This document shows, one piece after another, positions 6,970-13,992 of a stretch of DNA of 20,250 nucleotides. The notes beneath the pieces are model-generated. The model was not told the origin of the DNA and searched no databases. It saw only the letters and a program-made list of their open reading frames with translations. The number at the start of each line of letters is the position of its first letter. Position 1 is the first letter of the stretch. The position numbers and the translations under genes were made by a program. The stretch is from an uncultured Muribaculaceae bacterium. Its GTDB lineage: Bacteria; Bacteroidota; Bacteroidia; Bacteroidales; Muribaculaceae. The DNA lies in contig CAJTXL010000041.1 in the NCBI GenBank assembly GCA_910583525.1, forward strand, positions 1 through 20,250, read 5' to 3'.

Positions 6970-7797
6970 TTACAATGTGACGATGCGGGGGAATGCGTCG
7001 ATGAAGCTGCCGGGCGTGGCATTGTAGACTTTGATGCCTCGCGAGGCGGCATATCGCGCGATGTCGTGGTAGCTTTTGAATGCTATTGCGAAGCTTTCGA
7101 CAATCTGATGGAGTCGGTAGCCGGTGTATTCGTGCCTTATTCTGTTTTTTTCGCTTTGGGTGTCGGCATAGAAATGCGGCTGCACGGAGACAACTTCGTT
7201 GTCGTCGGTCACCGAGATGGTCTTCATCCATGAATGGTCGGCACCGACGATGTCCACTTCGGCATAGCCTTCGTTGAGCGCGAGCATTATTGCCGGTATG
7301 AGCACGTTTCTTGGTCTAGGCATTGCCAGGCCTCGCCGGTACACGAAATTACAGAATGTGCTGAAGCCTTCCGCCCCGACGGCGTTGAACGTGCGGATGT
7401 CTATTCCCCGACCGGTATATCTGGCGGTGGCATGGGCGCGCATTTTAGCCGGTACAAAAAGCGTCATGGGCCAGTCGACTTTCGCGAGGGCTTCCAGAAG
7501 AAGCCGGAGGTTGCCTTCGCAGTCGTCGCCGGTAAAAAAATGGGGGTCGGCAAGCACGTAGTAGCGCGGCCTGATGGTGAAAAACACCGGCGCTATGGCG
7601 GCGAAATTCACAGCCATGGTGTCGGACCTTTGCAGTGTGCCGATGTTGTCGGCAATCGTCCGATTGAGCGACGGCCCGTTGCCCATTATTATTATTCTGC
7701 CTTTCGACACTTTCTTGGCTTTGGGGCACACCTTGCTCTGCAATGCGATTTTCACTATGCTTTTGAGAGTGGCGAATATTTTGTCGGCAGTGTTCAT
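6970..7797 (-). CDS. GT42/DUF115-like putative glycosyltransferase
   Basis: A 275-residue cytoplasmic-looking protein. After a basic N-terminus (about 1-32) it has a Rossmann-type opening, RIIIMGNGPSLN (about 34-45). The GNGPSL motif is shared by GT42 sialyltransferases (CstII type) and DUF115/MptE-like proteins. Later parts keep the same order: AVNFAAIAPVFFTIRPRYYV, then VLIPAIMLALNEGYAEVDIVGADHSW (in the family, a CAVAIALGYKEIYLSGID-like strand). The acceptor and sugar donor cannot be read from the sequence. ATG 7797 overlaps the TGA of the preceding gene (ATGA), which fixes the start; the open frame further upstream is only a shadow of that gene. It is the last gene of a four-gene cassette, so a transferase acting on a lipid- or protein-linked glycan is the likely role. 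A plain DUF115 protein remains possible. Confidence 0.62.
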   Translation of the reverse strand: MNTADKIFATLKSIVKIALQSKVCPKAKKVSKGRIIIMGNGPSLNRTIADNIGTLQRSDTMAVNFAAIAPVFFTIRPRYYVLADPHFFTGDDCEGNLRLLLEALAKVDWPMTLFVPAKMRAHATARYTGRGIDIRTFNAVGAEGFSTFCNFVYRRGLAMPRPRNVLIPAIMLALNEGYAEVDIVGADHSWMKTISVTDDNEVVSVQPHFYADTQSEKNRIRHEYTGYRLHQIVESFAIAFKSYHDIARYAASRGIKVYNATPGSFIDAFPRIVTL

Positions 7798-8537
7798 AGG
7801 CTGTCTTCGTCGTATGTGTGAGTGCGCAGATAACCGCATACGTCGGTCGGCTCGAATGCCATGTCTCTCATGATGGCGTCGGCACAGATGGTGTGTGTGC
7901 CGGTATACAGGCCATACAGCCTGCGCCCGTACAGTATTTTGGCGAAGAACTGCTGTGGCCTTGTGCTTAAAGTCGATATCCGCTTGTTCTTCATCCTGAA
8001 AGCCAGGGCTTCGGCTAAGTCGTGGATGGTCGGTTCTGCTCCGTCGCAAATGTTGTAGACGGCACATTCTCCGCTTGTCGGCGGAAGACCGCCGACCGCC
8101 GCCTTGCGTATTGCTTCCGCGATGTCGATGGCATGTACCACGCTACGTCGGGCTTCGTTGCCGGGAAAGTGGAAGAATGTGCCGCGCCATATGGCTTCGG
8201 CAAGCGTTTTCGGAAATCCCTGCATGCCGGTGCATACGATGTCGGCACAGCGCAGGATTAGGGCTTCGGCTCCGGCTTTGGAACATGCGTCGCGGAAGGC
8301 ATCTTCACGTGCCGTCCAAACCGAATTCGGATTTATGGGGGCGTTTTCGTCGCACATGTCGACGGGAGGGGCGTATACGTCGGCGCTTGACAGCATCACG
8401 GCAATGTCGCCGCCGTTTCTTTGCTCAAATTCCGGCACGGTAGAGCTTGTGCAGACTGTAATCCCCGACAGCGCCCGCTTTATATAAGGCTCTACAAATG
8501 CGGCCTCGGGAGCATAGATGTAGATTTTGTCGCTCAT
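7794..8537 (-). CDS. degenerate SDR/NAD-dependent epimerase-like protein
   Basis: A 247-residue protein with the layout of extended short-chain dehydrogenases such as sugar epimerases, but with key parts missing. The N-terminal glycine-rich nucleotide motif (GxxGxxG) is absent: the first strand reads IYIYAPEAAFVEP. The usual SSxxVYG strand is kept as LSSADVYAPP (about 49-58), and the region of the catalytic YxxxK reads WTAREDAF, so Tyr and Lys are both lacking. The downstream part (ALILRCADIVCTGM, then FPGNEARRSVVHAIDIAEAI, and YNICDGAEPTIHDLAEAL) is recognisably epimerase-like. It probably no longer works as an NAD-dependent oxidoreductase and may bind a nucleotide sugar or a partner enzyme. 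Start and stop overlap its neighbours by four bases (ATGA) on both sides, so its expression is tied to the two transferases. Confidence 0.65.
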   Translation of the reverse strand: MSDKIYIYAPEAAFVEPYIKRALSGITVCTSSTVPEFEQRNGGDIAVMLSSADVYAPPVDMCDENAPINPNSVWTAREDAFRDACSKAGAEALILRCADIVCTGMQGFPKTLAEAIWRGTFFHFPGNEARRSVVHAIDIAEAIRKAAVGGLPPTSGECAVYNICDGAEPTIHDLAEALAFRMKNKRISTLSTRPQQFFAKILYGRRLYGLYTGTHTICADAIMRDMAFEPTDVCGYLRTHTYDEDSL

Positions 8538-9277
8538 CGTTTATATTGCAGGTATCTCAACATAAGCCTTCCAAAGCTTGTGTTGAAACCGTTTTCGAGA
8601 AGAGCCCGTCGTTTTTCGAGAGTGTTCGTCACCAGACGGCTATACAGTTTCGACGACAGGCCGCCGGTCTGCATAAGCACGGCCGGGCCGGGGATATAGC
8701 GGCTTGAAAAAGTCGTTTTCCCTAAAAAGAGGCGCACGAACAGCTCGAAATCGGCCGCTACGCGGTAGTCTTCTTTGTAAGGGCCTATTTTTTGCATCGT
8801 GCCTCGGGTCATGAACAAAGAGGGGTGGGGCGGAGCAAAGCCCTTTGTGATTTCGTAAGCTTTGAAGCCGCGGGCCGAGTATATGCGTCCGAGAGAGTTG
8901 TCGGGCCGTATATATCGAATGTCGCCGTAGGTGAAGTCGGGGCTGTGCTCCGCAAATGTGTCGACAACGTTCGCAAGCACCTTGTTGTGGGCGTATAGGT
9001 CGTTTCCGTGCAGAATGCCTATTATGTCGCCGGATGTGGCCGCTATGCCTTCGTTAAGGGCATTGTAGCACCCTTTCGGTTCTCGGTGCAATATGATTGA
9101 GCCGGCTTTTTCGGCTTCGGTGATTATTTGTGACGATTCGTCCGACGAACCGCCGTCGACAATTATGTGCTCTATATCTGTGCCCGGCGGCAGCTCTTGG
9201 GCGTGGATGCTGTCGAGGGTGCGCTTAAGAAGCTTGCCGTCGTTGAACGTTATGCTTACTATAGATATCTTCATCAT
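8534..9277 (-). CDS. family 2 glycosyltransferase
   Basis: A 247-residue inverting GT-A enzyme of family 2. The N-terminus shows the donor-binding opening VSITFNDGKLLKRTLDSI (about 6-23), then IIVDGGSSDESS (about 38-49), the central IIGILHGNDLYAHNKVL where most relatives have SDD in place of GND, a YGDIRYI strand, and the acceptor-side PPHPSLFMTRGTM and YRVAADFELFVRLF blocks typical of colanic-acid WcaA/WcaE-like transferases. A nucleotide-activated sugar is transferred to a glycan acceptor at the cytoplasmic membrane face; which sugar is unknown. The true start is ATG 9277 (or 9274), overlapping the preceding stop as ATGA; the open frame reaching 9661 is only the shadow of the upstream gene. 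No membrane segment is present. Confidence 0.83.
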   Translation of the reverse strand: MMKISIVSITFNDGKLLKRTLDSIHAQELPPGTDIEHIIVDGGSSDESSQIITEAEKAGSIILHREPKGCYNALNEGIAATSGDIIGILHGNDLYAHNKVLANVVDTFAEHSPDFTYGDIRYIRPDNSLGRIYSARGFKAYEITKGFAPPHPSLFMTRGTMQKIGPYKEDYRVAADFELFVRLFLGKTTFSSRYIPGPAVLMQTGGLSSKLYSRLVTNTLEKRRALLENGFNTSFGRLMLRYLQYKR

Positions 9278-10683
9278 ACAGCGTCCCAACCGCCGGGGGA
9301 GTATATATGCAGGCAAATGAAGCAGGTAGCGAGAGCCACCGCCATAGTTATTCCGTAGACCAGGACCCAGCTTCTGAATGCCTTGCATCGCCATTGTCCT
9401 GAAGTGATGAGCCATGCCGCCCCCGGCACGAGGAAAGGCAGCCAGGGCAGACAGTATCGCGACACCGTGCCGCCGGTCATGAACGCTGTTGCCATGGTGG
9501 CGAGAACTCCGAAAATGAATGCAGTCGCAGCTGTGCGCGGCGAGCGGCGGATGCGGAAGAACAGATAGAAAAACAATAGCGCGCCGAGTACATACCAGGG
9601 GTAGGATATGTGGGCGTATGCTTCCGACGGTCCGAAAACGACGTCTCGCCCGAATGCCCATGGCAGTGGTGTGAGGAATTGCACCGCCAAAGAGAACGGC
9701 AGCAGAACGATTTTTTTGAGGTTGGACGAGAAGTCGTAGTCGCCTATTACGGCAGAGTAGGCGCTTAGGCGTCTTTCATCTCCTACGTTTGTTTGGAATG
9801 TTGTCTGTGCGTCTGTCATGTCAATAGGTATGGCTACGACATTCATCGACGACACGTACATGTATGTGCCTGCGGCAAGTATGCATAGCGATGCCGCAAG
9901 CCACCATTGGCGGCGAGGAGCCGTGAGGGTTCCCAAGCATATTGCAAGGATGATGAACGCAAGCATATTGGTGCGGATAAGCGCCGAGGCCGCTATCGCT
10001 ATGACGATTAGGCCTGTCTTGACGGCGGCTTTCGGTGCCGCATATAAGGCGTAGAGCGTCAAAGCCATTATCAGGCAGCACGACGCGTCTTTTATCAGTA
10101 TGGTGCCCGTGTGCAGGAAGTAGCAGACCCCTCCGGCCATCACCATCGCCACTGTGGCGATGCGCGCCTTTTGTTTTTCATCACCGCCGAGCATTGCGGC
10201 CGTGGCGGCTCCGGTGAGTACTATTGCAAGCAGTATCGCCAGCATATTGGTGCATAGGGCCGACGATATGGTCGGAGTTCCTCCGAACGACAACAGAGCC
10301 AGAAAAGTGCCGTAGCCCCGACGTTCGATTTCGACTGTCGATTCGGTGCCGTTCAGTACGGCCGTCATCTGCTTCCAAGCCGCTGCTGCGTCGTTGTTCA
10401 GCAGTACGGGTGCGGTATCTGTTCCGCCGCTGTAGGTGGTAAAATACCATGTGTTCAGTATGATTCCCGTTGCCAAAAGCGACCAAAATGTGAGCAGGAC
10501 GATTTGCCCGGCTTTCTCGGCGTGGCAGAGTTTACGATAGGTAAACAATGCAATTGCCAATATGCCAAGCATCTGAAGAGTAAGTCTCGGAGGCCCTGCC
10601 CCCGGGAAACAATATGCAAGAATGCACGCCACAACCAATGCGGCGCCCTCGAAATATACAAAAGGTGCATTCCTTACGTTCAT
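9274..10683 (-). CDS. polytopic GT-C-like membrane protein
   Basis: A 469-residue protein with about eleven or twelve membrane segments. A large loop after the second or third helix (about 80-125, GGTDTAPVLLNNDAAAAWKQ onward) and another soluble part near the middle (about 270-320) resemble lipid-linked-sugar transferases of the GT-C class (dolichyl-phosphate-mannosyltransferase-like) and uncharacterised Bacteroidetes surface-polysaccharide membrane proteins. The usual acidic pair of GT-C enzymes in the first loop is not clear; GTD and NND are the only acidic candidates there. It is the first gene of the glycan cassette. The promoter box (TAATTTTG on the minus strand, 10699-10692) ends only eight bases before the ATG, so the mRNA would be nearly leaderless. 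Alternative: a flippase or polymerase-like membrane protein. Confidence 0.62.
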   Translation of the reverse strand: MNVRNAPFVYFEGAALVVACILAYCFPGAGPPRLTLQMLGILAIALFTYRKLCHAEKAGQIVLLTFWSLLATGIILNTWYFTTYSGGTDTAPVLLNNDAAAAWKQMTAVLNGTESTVEIERRGYGTFLALLSFGGTPTISSALCTNMLAILLAIVLTGAATAAMLGGDEKQKARIATVAMVMAGGVCYFLHTGTILIKDASCCLIMALTLYALYAAPKAAVKTGLIVIAIAASALIRTNMLAFIILAICLGTLTAPRRQWWLAASLCILAAGTYMYVSSMNVVAIPIDMTDAQTTFQTNVGDERRLSAYSAVIGDYDFSSNLKKIVLLPFSLAVQFLTPLPWAFGRDVVFGPSEAYAHISYPWYVLGALLFFYLFFRIRRSPRTAATAFIFGVLATMATAFMTGGTVSRYCLPWLPFLVPGAAWLITSGQWRCKAFRSWVLVYGITMAVALATCFICLHIYSPGGWDAV

Positions 10684-10691
10684 ACTTGCGG

Positions 10692-10749
10692 CAAAATTAC
10701 AAAAAATGCACTGAAAAGGCCAAAAATTGCATGAAAATTCCTAATTTTG
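10692..10749. promoter_or_regulatory. divergent promoter region of the glycan cassette and glsA
   Basis: CAAAATTA (10692-10699; TAATTTTG on the minus strand) and TAATTTTG (10742-10749) are perfect inverted copies and serve as -7 boxes for the two divergent operons. ATGCA (10705-10709) and TGCAT (10728-10732) add to the symmetry, which is centred near a GGCC at 10718-10721. Minus-strand TTTG at 10724-10721 gives a 21-base spacer; a matching plus-strand -33 box is not clear. Both -33 zones overlap, so the operons may compete for polymerase. Confidence 0.6.
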
Positions 10750-10766
10750 CACTTTCTAAAGGAACA

Positions 10767-11603
10767 ATGTCCTCTGATAAACCAATAAAAATCAACCTTG
10801 AAGCAGTGCTGGCCGAGCGCCTGGGGCGTCGTAGCCGCTATGTGCCGCGATTTCTTGTGCGCGGTCTTGAGCGTCTGATTTGCCAGGAGCGCCTCAACAA
10901 ATTGCTTGCCGACAATTTCCCCAAACGCGGCGCGGATTTCTGCGAAGGTGTGCTGTCAGACCTCGGCGTAAGCCTTGAAGTTGAAGGCCTGGACTTGCTG
11001 CCGGCCTCAGGGCGGTTTATCGTTGTAAGCAACCATCCTTTGGGCGGCCTCGACGGCATGGCTATGATAGCATGGCTGAGCCGTCTTTATGGAAATAATG
11101 TGCATTTCGTTGTCAATGACCTGCTTACGGCTGTCGAGCCTTTGAGGGAATGTTTTGTGCCGATAAACAAGCATGGAGCGCAGTCGCGGCGTGCCGCCTC
11201 GGCTCTCGATGAGGTGCTTGCCGCCGACGGGCCTGTGGTGTTTTATCCGGCAGGGCTGGTGTCGCGTATGGGCGACGACGGCGCAATCCGCGACCTCGAA
11301 TGGCGCAAGGCTGTCGTTGCCAAGGCCATAGAAAGCCGCCGCGACATTGTGCCCGTGCATTTTGGCGGAGAAAACAGCCGCTCGTTCTACCGATGGGCGC
11401 GCCGACGCAAACGTTGGGGGCTCAAATTCAATTTCGAGATGATATTGCTTCCGCGAGAACTGTTCCGCGCCGAGGGCAAGGTGTTCACCCTTACATGCGG
11501 CAAGCCTATCCCGTGGCAGTGTCTGCGAGGTGGCGCTGAGGCAGCTTCACAGGCGGCCGAACTTAGGGAAATAGTATATGCATTACCGAAAAAAATAACG
11601 TGA
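10767..11603 (+). CDS. glsA: PlsC-type O-acyltransferase, glycine-lipid synthesis
   Basis: A 278-residue lysophospholipid-acyltransferase-like protein. The catalytic block reads SNHPLGGLDG, with His about residue 90 and Asp about 96; the spacing is HX5D rather than the usual HX4D, as I recall for Bacteroidetes hemolysin-type acyltransferases. A second conserved block is VVFYPAGLVSR (about 155-165; equivalent to the FPEG motif). In Bacteroides thetaiotaomicron the neighbouring pair GlsB and GlsA first makes N-acyl-glycine and then adds a second acyl chain to its hydroxyl, giving glycine lipids. The gene next door here is GlsB-like, with six bases between them, which supports the call. ATG 10767 follows the promoter box by 17 bases; the open frame upstream to 10614 runs through the promoters and is rejected. 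The acyl donor and exact amino acid are not visible. Confidence 0.78.
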   Translation: MSSDKPIKINLEAVLAERLGRRSRYVPRFLVRGLERLICQERLNKLLADNFPKRGADFCEGVLSDLGVSLEVEGLDLLPASGRFIVVSNHPLGGLDGMAMIAWLSRLYGNNVHFVVNDLLTAVEPLRECFVPINKHGAQSRRAASALDEVLAADGPVVFYPAGLVSRMGDDGAIRDLEWRKAVVAKAIESRRDIVPVHFGGENSRSFYRWARRRKRWGLKFNFEMILLPRELFRAEGKVFTLTCGKPIPWQCLRGGAEAASQAAELREIVYALPKKIT

Positions 11604-11609
11604 CGAACC

Positions 11610-12548
11610 ATGAACCAACCCATTATACCACCAGTCGAAACGTCGTTGATAGAAGCCGAGCTTACGCCTGAACGTTTCTTGCGTACGGCCAACAAAGGCG
11701 GCAATGAGATTTATGTCGTCACAGCCCACAATGCGCCGAACGTGATGCGTGAGATTGGTCGTCTCCGCGAAATCGCATTTCGTAACGCCGGCGGAGGCAC
11801 TGGCAAGGAATGTGACATAGACCACTATGACACCATGCCGCGCCCTTGCAGCCAATTGATAGTATGGGACCCCGAAAGCAGGCAGATTCTCGGAGGCTAC
11901 CGTTTCATATGCGGCCGCGACATTGAACTCGATGGCGAAGGCAAACCCGTCATCGCCACGGCACACATGTTCGATTTCTCTGAGCGCTTTATAAAGGAAT
12001 ACATGCCTTATACGCTCGAACTCGGGCGCTCGTTCGTACGGCTTGAATATCAGTCGTCGCGTTCCGGAGCAAAGGCTCTTTATGTGCTCGACAATCTTTG
12101 GGACGGCCTCGGTTCGCTGACAGTCATAAACCCCGACATAAAATATTTCTTCGGCAAAGTGACTATGTATCCGAGCTACAAGTCGGAATGCCGCGATATG
12201 ATATTGTATTTCCTCAACAAATATTTCCCCGACCGCGACGGGCTTGTCAGGCCGATACAGCCGCTTGCCTCAAATCCTGATATCGCCGCGCTTGAGGCAA
12301 TGTTCACCGGAGGGGATTACCGCACCGATTTTCTTACGCTCAACAGAGAAGTGCGTGCGCACGGACATACCATTCCTCCGCTCGTGCATGCCTACATGAG
12401 CCTTTCTCCTACGATGCGAATGTTCGGAACGGCCATTAACGACGAGTTCGGCGACGTAGAGGAAACAGGCATCTTCCTTGCCGTCGATGAAATACTCGAA
12501 GAAAAGAAGAGCCGCCATATAGATACTTACAAGCCGGTAATACGCTGA
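11610..12548 (+). CDS. glsB: GNAT/hemolysin-type N-acyltransferase, glycine-lipid synthesis
   Basis: A 312-residue protein of the OlsB/GlsB-like GNAT group. Seen in order: REIGRLREIAFRNAGGGTGK (about 46-65; substrate-side helix and loop typical of OlsB-type enzymes), HYDTMPRPCSQLIVWD followed by ILGGYRFICG (acyl-donor-binding strands), then TLELGRSFVRLEYQ (about 135-148), and a C-terminal GNAT-associated region ending in EEKKSRHIDTYKPVIR. GlsB condenses an acyl-ACP-derived 3-hydroxy fatty acid with glycine to give commendamide-like N-acyl-glycine; GlsA then acylates it. The gene begins six bases after glsA, so both are one operon. Exact amino-acid specificity (glycine, or ornithine as in OlsB) cannot be read from sequence; glycine is inferred from the Bacteroides gene pair. 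Confidence 0.8.
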   Translation: MNQPIIPPVETSLIEAELTPERFLRTANKGGNEIYVVTAHNAPNVMREIGRLREIAFRNAGGGTGKECDIDHYDTMPRPCSQLIVWDPESRQILGGYRFICGRDIELDGEGKPVIATAHMFDFSERFIKEYMPYTLELGRSFVRLEYQSSRSGAKALYVLDNLWDGLGSLTVINPDIKYFFGKVTMYPSYKSECRDMILYFLNKYFPDRDGLVRPIQPLASNPDIAALEAMFTGGDYRTDFLTLNREVRAHGHTIPPLVHAYMSLSPTMRMFGTAINDEFGDVEETGIFLAVDEILEEKKSRHIDTYKPVIR

Positions 12549-12577
12549 TGTTTCCGGCATAACCATATTATAAATTC

Positions 12578-13936
12578 ATGGAACTGACACCACTGACAGC
12601 CATTTCGCCGGTCGACGGCCGCTACCGCGGAAAAAGCGTCCGGCTCGCCGATTATTTTTCGGAGTATGCCACCATACGCTACCGCGTGAAGGTCGAAATA
12701 GAGTATTTCATAGCCTTGTCGAACATTGGACTGCCGCAGCTGCCGCCCTTGAGCGAAAACGAGACGGAGGCGCTCCGTGCAATTTATGCGCCCGAAAATT
12801 TCACGCTTGCATCGGCCGAAGCTGTCAAGACAATCGAGCAGACAACAAACCACGACGTCAAGGCCGTTGAGTACTTCCTTAAAGACTGCTTCGATCGTCT
12901 CGGGCTTTCAGAGCGCAAGGAGTTCATCCATTTCGGTCTGACCTCGCAGGACATAAACAACACATCGTTCCCCATGATGCTGCGCGATGCCCTGCACGAT
13001 GTCGTGCTCCCCGGCTACCGAAGCCTTGTGGAAAAGCTCGACGGACTTGCCCAAGAGTTTGCCGCCGTACCAATGCTTGCCAAGACGCATGGCCAGCCGG
13101 CCTCGCCCACGACGCTCGGCAAAGAACTGAAGGTGTTTGTCTACCGCCTCGAACAGCAGCTCAAGACCCTCGAATGCGTGCCCGTTTCGGGCAAATTCGG
13201 TGGCGCGACCGGTAATTTCAACGCACACCGTGTGGCCTTCCCGGCAGTCGACTGGCGCTCGTTCGGTAAGAGTTTTCTTGAGAACTCGCTCGGAATACGC
13301 CGCGAAGAATACACCACGCAGATTTCAAACTATGATAACCTCGCGGCCCTGTTCGACGGCATCAGTCGGCTCAACACGATAATCGTCGACCTCGACCGCG
13401 ATATATGGAGCTATATATCGATGAATTACTTCAAGCAGCGCATCAAGGCCGGCGAAGTCGGCTCCTCGGCAATGCCGCACAAAGTCAATCCTATCGATTT
13501 TGAAAACTCCGAAGGCAACCTCGGTGTAGCCAACGCCATCTTGGGGCATCTCGCTTCGAAGTTGCCGGTTTCGCGGCTCCAGCGCGATTTGACTGACTCC
13601 ACCGTGCTCCGCAATGTCGGCGTGCCCTTGGCGCATACCGTCATCGCTATAGAATCGACCTTGAAAGGTCTCGGCAAACTCATACTCAACGAAACCGCTA
13701 TTGCGGCCGACCTCGACGGGTGCTGGAGCGTCGTCGCCGAAGCCATTCAGACCATACTGCGCCGTGAGGGCTACCCGAAGCCTTACGAGGCTCTTAAAGC
13801 CCTTACCCGGACAAACTCGGTGGTCGACGGCACTGCAATATCCGACTTCATCGACGGTCTTGAAGGCATCTCCGATGCCGTGCGTGCCGAACTGCGTGCA
13901 ATCACCCCGTCGACATACACGGGCTACGGACTATAA
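12578..13936 (+). CDS. purB: adenylosuccinate lyase
   Basis: A 452-residue cytosolic homotetramer of the fumarase/aspartase superfamily. It cleaves adenylosuccinate to AMP plus fumarate and SAICAR to AICAR plus fumarate in purine synthesis. Visible: the N-terminal TAISPVDGRY motif of PurB, FGLTSQDINNT (about 110-120), the KTHGQPASPTTLGKEL block with the general-acid His (about 167-182), and the superfamily signature GSSAMPHKVNP (about 295-305). The length fits the E. coli-type PurB (about 456). It starts 29 bases after glsB without a recognisable promoter between, so it may be transcribed with the lipid genes. It ends at a hairpin 24 bases beyond the stop. Confidence 0.95.
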   Translation: MELTPLTAISPVDGRYRGKSVRLADYFSEYATIRYRVKVEIEYFIALSNIGLPQLPPLSENETEALRAIYAPENFTLASAEAVKTIEQTTNHDVKAVEYFLKDCFDRLGLSERKEFIHFGLTSQDINNTSFPMMLRDALHDVVLPGYRSLVEKLDGLAQEFAAVPMLAKTHGQPASPTTLGKELKVFVYRLEQQLKTLECVPVSGKFGGATGNFNAHRVAFPAVDWRSFGKSFLENSLGIRREEYTTQISNYDNLAALFDGISRLNTIIVDLDRDIWSYISMNYFKQRIKAGEVGSSAMPHKVNPIDFENSEGNLGVANAILGHLASKLPVSRLQRDLTDSTVLRNVGVPLAHTVIAIESTLKGLGKLILNETAIAADLDGCWSVVAEAIQTILRREGYPKPYEALKALTRTNSVVDGTAISDFIDGLEGISDAVRAELRAITPSTYTGYGL

Positions 13937-13959
13937 ACAGTCCTTATAGAAACTTACGG

Positions 13960-13986
13960 GGGCGTGCCGACGGTGCGCCCTTTCTT
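13960..13986 (+). terminator. intrinsic terminator after purB
   Basis: GGGCGTGCC (13960-13968) pairs with CGGTGCGCCC (13971-13980) in nine pairs with two G-U, loop GAC, followed by TTTCTT. It lies between the convergent purB and metallo-hydrolase genes and probably stops purB transcription; no T-run follows on the minus strand. Confidence 0.65.
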
Positions 13987-13992
13987 ATTATG

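Noticed and set aside
10614..10766. 51-codon upstream extension of glsA
   Set aside because: It runs through both divergent promoters and the preceding divergent gene's start; the ATG at 10767 fits the promoter.
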